DNA of 18,888 nucleotides from an uncultured Faecalibacterium sp. (GCA_934525325.1 CAKSZE010000031.1:1-18888), one strand, 5' to 3'. Positions 6,898 through 13,299 are shown, counted from the stretch's first letter. Made by a program: numbers and translations. Notes: generated by a model from the sequence alone, not told the origin.

Positions 6898-7773
6898 ATG
6901 GCAAGAGGAAAAGGAGGGCTTGGGCGCGGGCTGGACAGTCTGTTTGAGGACGCAGCACCGGTGTTTGAGTCAGAGCACGCAGCGGTGGAAACTTTGCCGC
7001 TGCGCGAGATCGAGCCGGACCCCGACCAGCCCCGCAAGACCTTTGAACAGGAGACCCTCAGTGAGCTGGCTGCCAGCATCGCCGAACACGGCTTATTGCA
7101 GCCCATCGCGGTGCGGCCAAGACCCATGGGCGGCTACAGCATCGTGGCAGGCGAGCGCCGCTGGCGCGCCTCCCGCATGGCGGGTCTTACCGAGGTGCCG
7201 GTGGTCATCAAGGATGTGTCCGACGAGCAGGCCATGGAGCTGGCGCTGGTGGAAAATTTGCAGCGCGAGGATCTGGACCCGGTGGAAGAAGCTGCCGGCA
7301 TCCGGGAGCTGATGACCCGCTGCGACCTGACACAGGAGCAGGCCGCCCGCAAGCTGGGCAAGAGCCGCAGCGCACTGGCCAACAGTCTGCGCTTGCTCAA
7401 TCTGCCGGAAACGGTGCTGGAGCTGCTGAAGAGCGGCTTTATCAATACCGGTCACGCGAAGGTGGTGCTGGGCTTGCCCACACCGGAATTGCAGGCCGAA
7501 GCCGCGCAGATCATCGCGGACAACCAGCTGAACGTCCGGCAGGCCGAGGCGCTTTGCAAAAAGATGGCAAAGCCCGCCAAAGAGCCCCGCGAACCTGCAC
7601 CCCGCGGCACTTTGCCGGTAGAGGTGGAGGAGAGCCTGAAGCAGGTGCTGGGCAGCGAGGTGAATGTGGCCTACCACGGCGGCAAGGGCAAGCTGACGGT
7701 GCATTTTTACTCCGACGAGCAGCTGCGCGCCTTTGCAAACCTGCTGGGACAGTACCAGATGGAAACCGAATAA
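6898..7773 (+). CDS. parB: Chromosome partitioning protein ParB (Spo0J)
   Basis: A 291-residue ParB CTPase clamp that loads at parS, spreads and recruits condensin. The N-terminal LGRGL (8-12) is the ParA-stimulating motif. GERR (85-88) and ENLQREDLDP (119-128) are the CTP-binding motifs. The helix-turn-helix lies near 145-169 (TQEQAARKLGKSRSALANSLR) followed by TGHAKVVLGL (184-193). A linker rich in Lys, Pro and Glu (about 221-240) leads to the C-terminal dimer domain. It is the canonical member of the two ParB-like genes here, since the Noc-like gene lacks the LGRGL motif. The ATG at 6898 has AGGGGG 13 nt upstream. Targets are probably the three parS-like sites nearby. Confidence 0.96.
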   Translation: MARGKGGLGRGLDSLFEDAAPVFESEHAAVETLPLREIEPDPDQPRKTFEQETLSELAASIAEHGLLQPIAVRPRPMGGYSIVAGERRWRASRMAGLTEVPVVIKDVSDEQAMELALVENLQREDLDPVEEAAGIRELMTRCDLTQEQAARKLGKSRSALANSLRLLNLPETVLELLKSGFINTGHAKVVLGLPTPELQAEAAQIIADNQLNVRQAEALCKKMAKPAKEPREPAPRGTLPVEVEESLKQVLGSEVNVAYHGGKGKLTVHFYSDEQLRAFANLLGQYQMETE

Positions 7774-7784
7774 TCATGCGATCC

Positions 7785-7828
7785 AAGGCGGGAACAGCCG
7801 CCTTTGAACGGCAGCGGTAAGCCGCTGC
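7785..7828 (+). other. Two short hairpins between parB and serS
   Basis: AAGGCGG (7785-7791) pairs with CCGCCTT (7798-7804), and GCAGCGG (7811-7817) with CCGCTGC (7822-7828). Neither is followed by a T-run, so termination is doubtful. They could protect or process the parB mRNA end or form part of the serS leader. The gap is only 84 bp and has no clear promoter. Confidence 0.4.
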
Positions 7829-7857
7829 AAGCCCAATAGAGTTAAGGAGAGTCAATC

Positions 7858-9189
7858 ATGCTGGATATCAAATTTGTCCGCGAGAACCCGGACGCCGTTA
7901 AGGAAAACATCAAAAAGAAGTTTCAGGATGCCAAGCTGCCGCTGGTGGATGAGGTCATCGAAAAGGATGCCCAGTACCGCGCAGCCCTGAAGGAAGTGGA
8001 GGCCCTGAAGGCCGCCCGCAACAAGCTGAGCAAGGCCAACGGCCCGCTGTTCGGCCAGCTGAAGAAGTGCACCGACGAGGCACAGAAGGCTGAGCTGCAG
8101 GCACAGATCGATGCCAACAACGCCGCCGTCAAGGCTGACGCTGACAAGATGGCAGAGCTGGAGAAGGAAGAGGAGGAACTGTCTGCCCGCATTCAGGAGA
8201 TCATGTACTCCATTCCCCAGATGATCGACCCCAGCGTGCCCATCGGCCCGGACGATACCTATAACGTGGAAGCCCAGCGCTTCGGCGAGCCTGTTGTGCC
8301 GGATTTCCCCATCCCGTACCACACCGAGATCATGGAGAGCTTTGACGGCATTGATATGGACGCCGCAGGCCGCGTGGCCGGCAACGGCTTCTACTACCTG
8401 CTGGGCAACATTGCACGCCTGCACGAAGCTGTGCTGGCCTACGCCCGCGACTTTATGATCAACAAGGGCTTCACCTACGTCATCCCGCCCTTCATGATGC
8501 ACGGCAACGTGGTGCAGGGCGTCATGTCCTTCCCCGAGATGGACGCCATGATGTACAAGATCGAGGGTGAGGACCTGTACCTCATCGGCACCAGCGAGCA
8601 CACCATGATCGGCCGCTTCATCGACCAGACGCTGGACGAGAGCAAGATGCCCCTGACCCTGACCTCCTACAGCCCCTGCTTCCGCAAGGAGAAGGGCGCA
8701 CACGGCATCGAGGAGCGCGGCATCTACCGCATCCACCAGTTCGAGAAGCAGGAGATGATCGTGGTCTGCCGCCCCGAGGAGAGCGCCGACTGGTACGAGA
8801 AGCTGTGGCAGATGTCTGTGGAGCTGTTCCGCAGCATGGAGATCCCCGTGCGCCAGCTGAACTGCTGCTCCGGCGATCTGGCTGACCTGAAGGTGAAGAG
8901 CTGCGATATCGAGGCTTGGAGCCCCCGCCAGCAGAAGTACTTCGAGGTCTGCTCCTGCTCCAATCTGGGTGATGCACAGGCACGCCGCCTGCACATCCGC
9001 GTGAAGGGCAAGGACGGCAAGACCTATCTGGCCCACACCCTGAACAACACCTGCGTGGCACCTCCGCGTATGCTGATCGCCTTCCTGGAGAACCACCTGC
9101 AGGCCGACGGCAGCGTGACCATCCCCGAAGTGCTGCAGCCGTACATGGGCGGCCTGAAGGTCATGGTCCCCACCAATAAGAAGAACTAA
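7858..9189 (+). CDS. serS: Serine--tRNA ligase
   Basis: A class II synthetase that charges tRNA-Ser with serine in the cytoplasm. The 443-residue product has the usual size. The N-terminal antiparallel coiled-coil arm spans about residues 1-110, with a long Lys/Glu/Ala-rich helix. The catalytic core has YLIGTSEH (241-248), motif 2 around CFRKE (274-278) with GIEERGIYRIHQFEK (283-297), the CSCSNLGDAQARR segment (365-377) and motif 3 LNNTCVAPPRMLIAFLENH (395-413). TSEH and the LNNT...PPR form of motif 3 differ from the TAE and LNGSGLAVGRT forms of common bacterial SerRS and recall archaeal or eukaryotic versions. AAGGAGA (7844-7850) gives a strong ribosome-binding site 7 nt from the ATG. No T-box fits in the short leader. 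A strong terminator follows. Confidence 0.96.
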   Translation: MLDIKFVRENPDAVKENIKKKFQDAKLPLVDEVIEKDAQYRAALKEVEALKAARNKLSKANGPLFGQLKKCTDEAQKAELQAQIDANNAAVKADADKMAELEKEEEELSARIQEIMYSIPQMIDPSVPIGPDDTYNVEAQRFGEPVVPDFPIPYHTEIMESFDGIDMDAAGRVAGNGFYYLLGNIARLHEAVLAYARDFMINKGFTYVIPPFMMHGNVVQGVMSFPEMDAMMYKIEGEDLYLIGTSEHTMIGRFIDQTLDESKMPLTLTSYSPCFRKEKGAHGIEERGIYRIHQFEKQEMIVVCRPEESADWYEKLWQMSVELFRSMEIPVRQLNCCSGDLADLKVKSCDIEAWSPRQQKYFEVCSCSNLGDAQARRLHIRVKGKDGKTYLAHTLNNTCVAPPRMLIAFLENHLQADGSVTIPEVLQPYMGGLKVMVPTNKKN

Positions 9190-9201
9190 AACTGCACCGG
9201 G

Positions 9202-9210
9202 TTTTCCACA
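9202..9210 (+). promoter_or_regulatory. DnaA-box-like 9-mer after serS
   Basis: TTTTCCACA fits TTWTNCACA and is the fourth copy of this 9-mer in the window. It is flanked by CCGG on both sides (9197-9200 and 9212-9215). Its function is unproven. Confidence 0.3.
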
Positions 9211-9230
9211 ACCGGACAGAAAAAGGTTGA

Positions 9231-9269
9231 AAAAAGCACCGCTTTCCGTAGAGGGAAGCGGTGCTTTTT
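9231..9269 (+). terminator. Rho-independent terminator of serS
   Basis: A 17-bp stem pairs 9231-9247 (AAAAAGCACCGCTTTCC) with 9253-9269 with one T-G wobble and loop GTAGA. It ends in five Ts. The A-run at the 5' side makes it potentially bidirectional. Confidence 0.92.
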
Positions 9270-9289
9270 GCGTGGGAAGCGGGAGCTTA

Positions 9290-9382
9290 ACTCCCTCAGT
9301 CAAAACCTGACGGTTTTGCCAGCTCCCTCGGGGAGGGAGCCTTTGGCATAGCGGTAAAGTTTCTTATTGCGCCTGAAACTTT
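9290..9382. repeat. Partial copy of the palindromic repeat family
   Basis: ACTCCCTCAGTC at 9290-9301 resembles the end of the repeat at 5721. Internal hairpins are CAAAACC/GGTTTTG (9301-9307, 9312-9318), GCTCCCTC with the following GAGGGAGC (9322-9340), and AAAGTTTC/GAAACTTT (9356-9363, 9375-9382). GGCATAGCGGTAAAG matches the inner part of the family. No matching right end is seen, so it looks like a half element. Confidence 0.55.
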
Positions 9383-9403
9383 AGCAACAGAGCTAACGGC
9401 GTG

Positions 9404-9611
9404 CGCCCTCTCCGTCTTTGCTTCGCAAATCCACACTCCCCCTTTTGTCACCTGCGGTGACATCTTCCCCCGGAGCGGGGGAAGTCTTTCCTCAAAGGGA
9501 GAGGCAAGGGCACTGCCGGAAGCTTTCTCGTTTCTCCTAATACTTTAGTGCTGAACTTTACGGCTTGGCTCTCCCTTTGGGAGAGCTGGCGCGGGAGCGC
9601 CTGAGAGGGCG
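9404..9611. repeat. 208-bp hairpin-rich palindromic repeat
   Basis: The ends CGCCCTCTC (9404-9412) and GAGAGGGCG (9603-9611) are exact complements. Inside lie four further perfect hairpins: GTCACC/GGTGAC (9447-9461), CTTCCCCCG/CGGGGGAAG (9464-9484), GCTCTCCC/GGGAGAGC (9568-9586) and GGCGC/GCGCC (9588-9601). No coding capacity or transposase is seen. The structure suggests a non-autonomous element into which a second copy may have inserted. Confidence 0.6.
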
Positions 9612-9674
9612 CTTTTGCCGCAAAAAACGACAAGAAAACCTATATTTCAACGCAGCTATGTTGATAAAATGCGA

Positions 9675-9704
9675 TTTTCAAAAAACTGCAAAATTTTTTG
9701 AAAA
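9675..9704. promoter_or_regulatory. AT-rich palindrome just upstream of the tRNA promoter
   Basis: TTTTCAAAAAA (9675-9685) and TTTTTTGAAAA (9694-9704) are exact complements around CTGCAAAA. It ends six bases before the -35 box. The A/T tracts in this position could act as an UP element; a weak bidirectional terminator or a regulator site are alternatives. Confidence 0.45.
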
Positions 9705-9710
9705 TATGTG

Positions 9711-9739
9711 TTGACAAAAGGGGCATCTATGGATATAAT
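9711..9739 (+). promoter_or_regulatory. Consensus SigA promoter of the tRNA pair
   Basis: TTGACA (9711-9716), 17-bp spacer, TATAAT (9734-9739): both hexamers match the vegetative consensus perfectly. The start would be near 9746, giving a short leader of about 28 nt before tRNA-Met. Confidence 0.93.
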
Positions 9740-9773
9740 AATAAAGCACCGTTCAAGTGCAAGCTAAATATGT

Positions 9774-9850
9774 GGCGGTATAGCTCAGTTGGCTAGAGCA
9801 TTCGGTTCATACCCGAAGTGTCACCGGTTCAAATCCAGTTACCGCTACCA
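9774..9850 (+). tRNA. tRNA-Met(CAT), elongator type
   Basis: A 77-nt cloverleaf with encoded CCA. The acceptor GGCGGTA pairs with TACCGCT (G1-U72 wobble), the D arm is GCTC/GAGC, and the anticodon stem TTCGG/CCGAA encloses the loop TTCATAC with anticodon CAT. The variable loop is GTGTC. The anticodon stem lacks the three G-C pairs of initiator tRNA, so it is an elongator; the overall sequence resembles Bacillus elongator tRNA-Met rather than the lysidine tRNA-Ile. The T stem ACCGG/CCAGT has a C-A mismatch at the third pair. Confidence 0.95.
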
Positions 9851-9853
9851 CAT

Positions 9854-9934
9854 TACAGAGTTTCGCTAAGATAAGGGGGACGGTCGTCCGCAATAGTGGA
9901 TGATGAAAGTCGGAGGTTTTAGCGAAGCTCTGTA
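9854..9934. repeat. 16-bp inverted repeat filling the gap between the two tRNAs
   Basis: TACAGAGTTTCGCTAA (9854-9869) pairs with TTAGCGAAGCTCTGTA (9919-9934) with a single T-G wobble. The 49-nt interior includes a small GGACG/CGTCC hairpin. The element occupies almost exactly the space between tRNA-Met and tRNA-Glu and would fold in the primary transcript. It may serve tRNA processing or be a small inserted palindromic element. Confidence 0.65.
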
Positions 9935-9941
9935 TTTATAA

Positions 9942-10013
9942 GGCCCGTTGGTCAAGCGGTTAAGACACGGCCCTTTCACGGCTGTAACATGGGTTCGATT
10001 CCCGTACGGGTCA
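9942..10013 (+). tRNA. tRNA-Glu(TTC)
   Basis: A 72-nt cloverleaf without encoded CCA. The acceptor GGCCCGT pairs with ACGGGTC (one wobble), the D arm is GTC/GAC, and the anticodon stem CGGCC/GGCTG encloses CTTTCAC with anticodon TTC. The T arm is ATGGG-TTCGATT-CCCGT and the discriminator is A. TTTCACGG and the TAAC variable region are typical of bacterial tRNA-Glu. It is co-transcribed with tRNA-Met. Confidence 0.95.
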
Positions 10014-10014
10014 T

Positions 10015-10049
10015 AAAAACGCCTTTGCGCAATGCGCAAGGGCGTTTTT
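10015..10049 (+). terminator. Terminator of the tRNA operon
   Basis: AAAAACGCCTTTGCGC (10015-10030) pairs with GCGCAAGGGCGTTTTT (10034-10049) over 16 bp with one wobble and loop AAT, ending in five Ts. It starts two bases after tRNA-Glu. Confidence 0.93.
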
Positions 10050-10064
10050 ACTTTGTATAAAGAA

Positions 10065-10097
10065 GAACACCGGGCAGATGGCATCTGTCCGGTGTTC
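10065..10097 (-). terminator. Terminator of the HAD phosphatase gene, possibly bidirectional
   Basis: GAACACCGGGCAGATG (10065-10080) pairs with CATCTGTCCGGTGTTC (10082-10097) with one wobble. On the - strand it lies about 12 nt after the phosphatase stop and is followed by TTCTTCTTT. On the + strand it is followed by CTTTT, so it may act both ways between the convergent units. Confidence 0.8.
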
Positions 10098-10108
10098 CTT
10101 TTGTGGGT

Positions 10109-10771
10109 TTACCGGTTCCGCTCCTGCACATACCGCAGGATATCCTCCGGCACCTCTGCCAGTGCATCGGCACCGGCGGCGGTCAGCTCGGCGCGGCCGC
10201 GGAAGCCCCACAGCGCACCCATGGCGGGCAGCTGGGCGTTGTGTCCGGTGAGGATATCCACGTCGCTGTCGCCCACAAAAAGGGTGGCGGCGGGGTCTGC
10301 ACCCAGCTCGGTCATCAGGGCGTACAGGCCGGTGGGGTCTGGCTTGGTGGGCACGCCCGGGCGGTTGCCCCGCACGGCGTCAAAGCGGCCGGTGCCAAAG
10401 TAGTGGGCAATGATGCCGCCGCACAGGGCATCAGCCTTGTTGGAGAACACCGCGCACTGGATGCCCTCGGCCTTCAGTGCGTCCAGCAGTGCCGGGATGC
10501 CGGGGTAGGGTGCAGTCTTGTCCTCCTTGTGGGCATCGTACCGGGCGGTGAACTGCGCCAGTGTCGCCGCCAGCTGCGCCGGGGTGCGGGCGGCGGCGGG
10601 GGAGAATCGCTCCACCAGCTTGGGGATGCCGTTGCCCACCATCATCTTGAACTGCGCCACCGTAAAGGTGGGCCAGCTATTTTGTGCGCACACCCAGTTC
10701 CCGGCATCGGCAAGGTCGTCGATGGTGTTCAGCAGGGTGCCGTCCAGATCAAATAATACAGTCTTTATCAT
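10109..10771 (-). CDS. HAD-superfamily hydrolase, phosphoglycolate phosphatase-like
   Basis: A 220-residue HAD phosphatase with a C1-type helical cap. Motif I is FDLDGTLLNT with nucleophile Asp8 and Asp10, motif II is VFSNK (Ser110), motif III is Lys143 in TKPDP, and motif IV is FVGDSDVD (Asp168, Asp172). The cap, about residues 16-85, and the GNGIPKLVERF segment resemble Gph/PgmB-type enzymes, but the substrate cannot be read from the sequence. The ATG at 10771 is chosen because GGAG lies 10 nt upstream and MIKTVLFDLDG is the normal start; the frame extends upstream to 10801. A terminator separates it from the membrane-protein gene upstream. It converges with the tRNA operon. Confidence 0.9.
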   Translation of the reverse strand: MIKTVLFDLDGTLLNTIDDLADAGNWVCAQNSWPTFTVAQFKMMVGNGIPKLVERFSPAAARTPAQLAATLAQFTARYDAHKEDKTAPYPGIPALLDALKAEGIQCAVFSNKADALCGGIIAHYFGTGRFDAVRGNRPGVPTKPDPTGLYALMTELGADPAATLFVGDSDVDILTGHNAQLPAMGALWGFRGRAELTAAGADALAEVPEDILRYVQERNR

Positions 10772-10799
10772 AAAAATAGTCTCCGTTGGTCTGTGTTGC

Positions 10800-10837
10800 A
10801 AAAAAATGCCCCGCCGACCGTAGGTTCAGCGGGGCAT
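10800..10837 (-). terminator. Terminator of the RCK / PH-domain operon
   Basis: On the - strand GATGCCCCGC... pairs with GCGGGGCAT: the exact 9-bp stem is 10806-10814 with 10829-10837, and a run of seven Ts (10800-10806 as As on the + strand) follows. It begins 13 nt after the stop of the 451-residue membrane protein gene. Confidence 0.9.
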
Positions 10838-10841
10838 CGCA

Positions 10842-10870
10842 AGTATACTTCTATATTTCCAGAAAATCAA
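10842..10870 (-). promoter_or_regulatory. Possible promoter for the HAD gene, upstream of the terminator
   Basis: On the - strand TTGATT (10870-10865), 17-bp spacer, TATACT (10847-10842). The -35 lies inside the end of the upstream gene. The predicted start near 10835 falls at the 5' side of the terminator stem, so transcripts would begin with that hairpin. No other promoter fits in the 30 bp between terminator and HAD start. Confidence 0.45.
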
Positions 10871-12206
10871 GAGCCGCAAGCGGCACGCTGCGCACCGTGA
10901 CCTTTTCTTTGCCGGGAAATACAAGGGTCAGGTTGGCGCGCTGCACCGTCACCGCCCAAGGGGATTGCAGCGCGGTAAAGCCGGTGTCCGGGTGGAACAC
11001 GCACAGCTGGTGCAGATGGAACTGGTGCTGTCGGCAGAGCAGCAGCTGTCCCTGCTGCTGCCATACGCCCTCCCGGTGCCAGCCCACGGCGGCAGCGCCC
11101 AGCAGGGCGGCAAACACCCCGGTGGGGATGAGCAGCGGCAGGGTAAGGGCAGGCAGGGTGGTGCGGGAGACCGCCGTCAGCAGCAGGCAGAGCGCCAGCG
11201 GGATGCCCGCCGGTAAAAAGAACGCCATGCTGCGGTCGGTGGTGTCGGCGCGGGTGTCCGGGGGCAGCTGCGCCATCTCGGGCAGCAGTTCCCGCAATAG
11301 CGGGGTGCCCTCCCGCCAGACGAACAGGGGCAGTTCCGGGCGGCACGCCCCTGCCGAGACGAATACCGGGCAGTAATGCAGCGCCCAAGTGGCCGGGGAG
11401 CGGCGCAGGTCGGCGTAGTTCAGCTGGCTGAGCCGCAGCCGCATCTCGTACCGGCGGATAAATCCGCCCCGGCTGCCCAGCTGGGTATCGGTGCGCCAGA
11501 CGGTATAATGCACCGCCTGCAAAGCGCTGCGCACCAGACTGATGCAGAACAGGGTGCCTGCCAGTACCAGCAGCCACGCTGTGCCCAGCGGCAGCCAGCG
11601 GGCGGCAAGCGCCGCCAGCTGTCCCAGCTGCGCAAGGGCAGCGGTCTGGGCGTCCGGGGCGTAGCTCTGGGTCTGGTGGATGGCCAGCCACCATAAGATC
11701 AGGGTGGACAGGCCGTTGGCACCCAGCACCGTAAAGGCCAGCTTTTCACCGCCCTTGGGCGCGTGCCACAGCGGGTCTGTCACCGGCAGCAGCACATCGG
11801 CCAGCGTTTCAGCCTGCTGCCGGGTAAGATACAAAGTGATGGTCTTGGTCTGCCCCACAGGGTACAGCACCACCCGGCAGGCACCGGTCAGGCGGTAGAC
11901 CAGCGGCTGCTCCAGCACCAGCGCCGCCAGACCTTCGGCGCGCAGGGCGCGGTCCAGCCGCACCCCCAGCCGCCAGCTGACGTGTACTGTGCCCTCGGCA
12001 TCCACCTGCCAGCGGCCGCCATAGTACACCGCCCAGCACACGGCGCTGATCAGCGCAAGCAGCACAAGGTCCTGCCGCAGCGCCGCACGCAGGGCTTCCC
12101 AGTTGCGGGCAAAAAGCACTTGTACCAGCGGCAGAAGGTACACAAGCAGGGTCTTGCGCAGCAGATGCAGCGCCGCCAGCGGGTGGAAGTGCTTTTCCCG
12201 GTTCAT
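10851..12206 (-). CDS. YdbT-like membrane protein with repeated bacterial PH domains
   Basis: A 451-residue integral membrane protein. Hydrophobic segments lie near residues 18-34, 46-62, 163-177, 207-226 and 328-375 (probably two helices). Between them are stretches with the form of bPH2 (DUF304) domains: about 66-140, 233-285 and 376-451, the last starting REGVWQQQGQLLLCRQHQF. This alternation of helix pairs and PH-like domains, and the preceding small single-domain partner, is the YdbS-YdbT layout; in B. subtilis ydbST belongs to the SigW envelope-stress regulon. The ATG at 12206 overlaps the upstream stop as ATGA and has GGAGGG 7 nt before it. The same frame is open further upstream to 12659, but that part is the shadow of the ydbS-like gene. 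Sequence is divergent, so the exact domain edges are uncertain. Confidence 0.75.
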   Translation of the reverse strand: MNREKHFHPLAALHLLRKTLLVYLLPLVQVLFARNWEALRAALRQDLVLLALISAVCWAVYYGGRWQVDAEGTVHVSWRLGVRLDRALRAEGLAALVLEQPLVYRLTGACRVVLYPVGQTKTITLYLTRQQAETLADVLLPVTDPLWHAPKGGEKLAFTVLGANGLSTLILWWLAIHQTQSYAPDAQTAALAQLGQLAALAARWLPLGTAWLLVLAGTLFCISLVRSALQAVHYTVWRTDTQLGSRGGFIRRYEMRLRLSQLNYADLRRSPATWALHYCPVFVSAGACRPELPLFVWREGTPLLRELLPEMAQLPPDTRADTTDRSMAFFLPAGIPLALCLLLTAVSRTTLPALTLPLLIPTGVFAALLGAAAVGWHREGVWQQQGQLLLCRQHQFHLHQLCVFHPDTGFTALQSPWAVTVQRANLTLVFPGKEKVTVRSVPLAALDFLEI

Positions 12207-12634
12207 ACGTCGCCCTCCATCAGCACAGCCGCCAGCGCGGTAGCCTGTGCGGCGGGGATGCCGGGCAGCACCAATTGCAGCCCCGGGCTGCGCACAAGGA
12301 GCACGGTGCACCCTGCCGCCCACAGCAGCGGGGTGCGCAGCAGCTGCACCCCGGTGACCGCCCGGCGCGGGATGCGGCGCAGCACAGGGATAGCCACCCC
12401 GGCCTGCACCGTGACGCTGTCCGCTGTCAGGGCAGCGACAAAGCTGCAGCAGCGCACCCGGACCAGCGCCACCAGCGCCGCCCATACAACGCAAAAGACC
12501 GCGCCTGCCCATACGCTCTGCCAGAAGGCAAAGGGCGCACAGACCAGCCCGGGCACAGCCGCCCAGACGCAGAGCACCCGGCGGGCGCGGGGCGGCAGCA
12601 CCAGCGCGGTGCGCAGCAGCTCCTGCTCGCTCAT
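12203..12634 (-). CDS. YdbS-like membrane protein with one bacterial PH domain
   Basis: A 143-residue protein. Two hydrophobic helices lie near residues 20-36 and 40-58. The rest, about 62-140, has the bPH2 pattern seen in YdbS: a strand pair SVTVQAGV, then VLRRIPRRAVTGVQLLRTPL and the C-terminal IPAAQATALAAVL helix. The gene starts with a 4-bp ATGA overlap with the upstream TrkA gene. No Shine-Dalgarno is visible there (the upstream bases are pyrimidine-rich), so translation probably depends on coupling. The next gene also overlaps by ATGA. The partner relation to the 451-residue protein is inferred from layout and family precedent. No enzymatic activity is expected. Confidence 0.72.
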   Translation of the reverse strand: MSEQELLRTALVLPPRARRVLCVWAAVPGLVCAPFAFWQSVWAGAVFCVVWAALVALVRVRCCSFVAALTADSVTVQAGVAIPVLRRIPRRAVTGVQLLRTPLLWAAGCTVLLVRSPGLQLVLPGIPAAQATALAAVLMEGDV

Positions 12635-13299
12635 TTGTGGGAGGAAAGACCCCACGCATCCATCAGCAGATGCAGGGTGTCGTCCTGTGTCAGGCACAGC
12701 AGCCTATCCCACGGCAGCAGCACCGTGTTGCCGTGGGGGATGATGAACTCGGTATCCCGGGTAATACTGACCAGAATGGCGTCGCCGGGGATGGGGATCT
12801 CCTTGATCTCCTTGCCCGCGAACTGGAAATCCTCCGGCAGTAAGATCTCGTTCAGGCTGGCAGTACCGCCGCCAAGAGACAGCAGCTGCCGGATGGTGTC
12901 GGTCTCGATCTCCCGCTCCAGAATATGGCTCAGGTTGTCGGTGCCGCACACCACGGTGTCCACGCCCAGCGTGTGCAGGATGTCCCGGTTCTTGGGGTTG
13001 GAAGCGCGCGCCACGGTGCGGTTCACGCCGAACTCCCGCTTTGCGATCTGACAGGCCACCAGATTGGTCTCGTCGGTGTTGGTCACCGCCACAAAGGCAT
13101 CGCAGCTGGAAACATCGGCGGTGCGCAGGGTGTCAAAACTCAGGGAATCGCCGCAGATGACCGGGATATCCAGCGTGTCCGCAAGGGTGCGGCACAGCGA
13201 CTCCTGCGGCTCGATGATGGTCACCTTATGGCGGTGGGACAGCAGGCTCTGGGCAAGATACATCCCCACCCGGCCGCCGCCGGCAATACAAACTTTCAT
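12631..13299 (-). CDS. TrkA-type potassium transport regulator (RCK_N plus RCK_C)
   Basis: A 222-residue cytoplasmic regulatory subunit of the Trk/Ktr class. The Rossmann RCK_N domain, residues 1-130, has the GGGRVG nucleotide motif (7-12) and Glu30 at the end of the second strand, expected to bind NAD(H) or adenine nucleotide ribose. The RCK_C domain covers about 148-213 (ILLPEDFQFAGKEIKEIPIP...). Such proteins gate a TrkH/KtrB channel subunit, which is not in this window. GAGGT lies 7 nt before the ATG. It follows an RCK_N-only gene by 44 nt and overlaps the ydbS-like gene by 4 bp, so all four are probably one transcript. Confidence 0.9.
   Translation of the reverse strand: MKVCIAGGGRVGMYLAQSLLSHRHKVTIIEPQESLCRTLADTLDIPVICGDSLSFDTLRTADVSSCDAFVAVTNTDETNLVACQIAKREFGVNRTVARASNPKNRDILHTLGVDTVVCGTDNLSHILEREIETDTIRQLLSLGGGTASLNEILLPEDFQFAGKEIKEIPIPGDAILVSITRDTEFIIPHGNTVLLPWDRLLCLTQDDTLHLLMDAWGLSSHK

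Noticed and set aside
7774..7857. T-box riboswitch ahead of serS
   Set aside because: The 84-bp gap is too short, and no T-box core or T-run terminator is visible.
7852..9303. Long open frame on the - strand opposite serS (483 codons)
   Set aside because: It mirrors the codon pattern of serS, lacks family motifs, and runs through the serS terminator; the + strand gene has full SerRS motifs.
9448..9633. Small - strand gene of 61 codons in the repeat block
   Set aside because: It lies wholly inside palindromic repeats and has no ribosome-binding site or recognisable product.
9866..10084. Small - strand gene of 72 codons across the tRNA-Glu gene
   Set aside because: Its YDPYGNRTHV segment is the translated antisense of tRNA-Glu, a common false prediction.
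12207..12659. N-terminal extension of the YdbT-like protein to 602 residues
   Set aside because: This part is Ala/Gly/Arg/Pro-rich shadow sequence opposite in frame to the ydbS-like gene, and the ATG at 12206 has a good site and an ATGA overlap.
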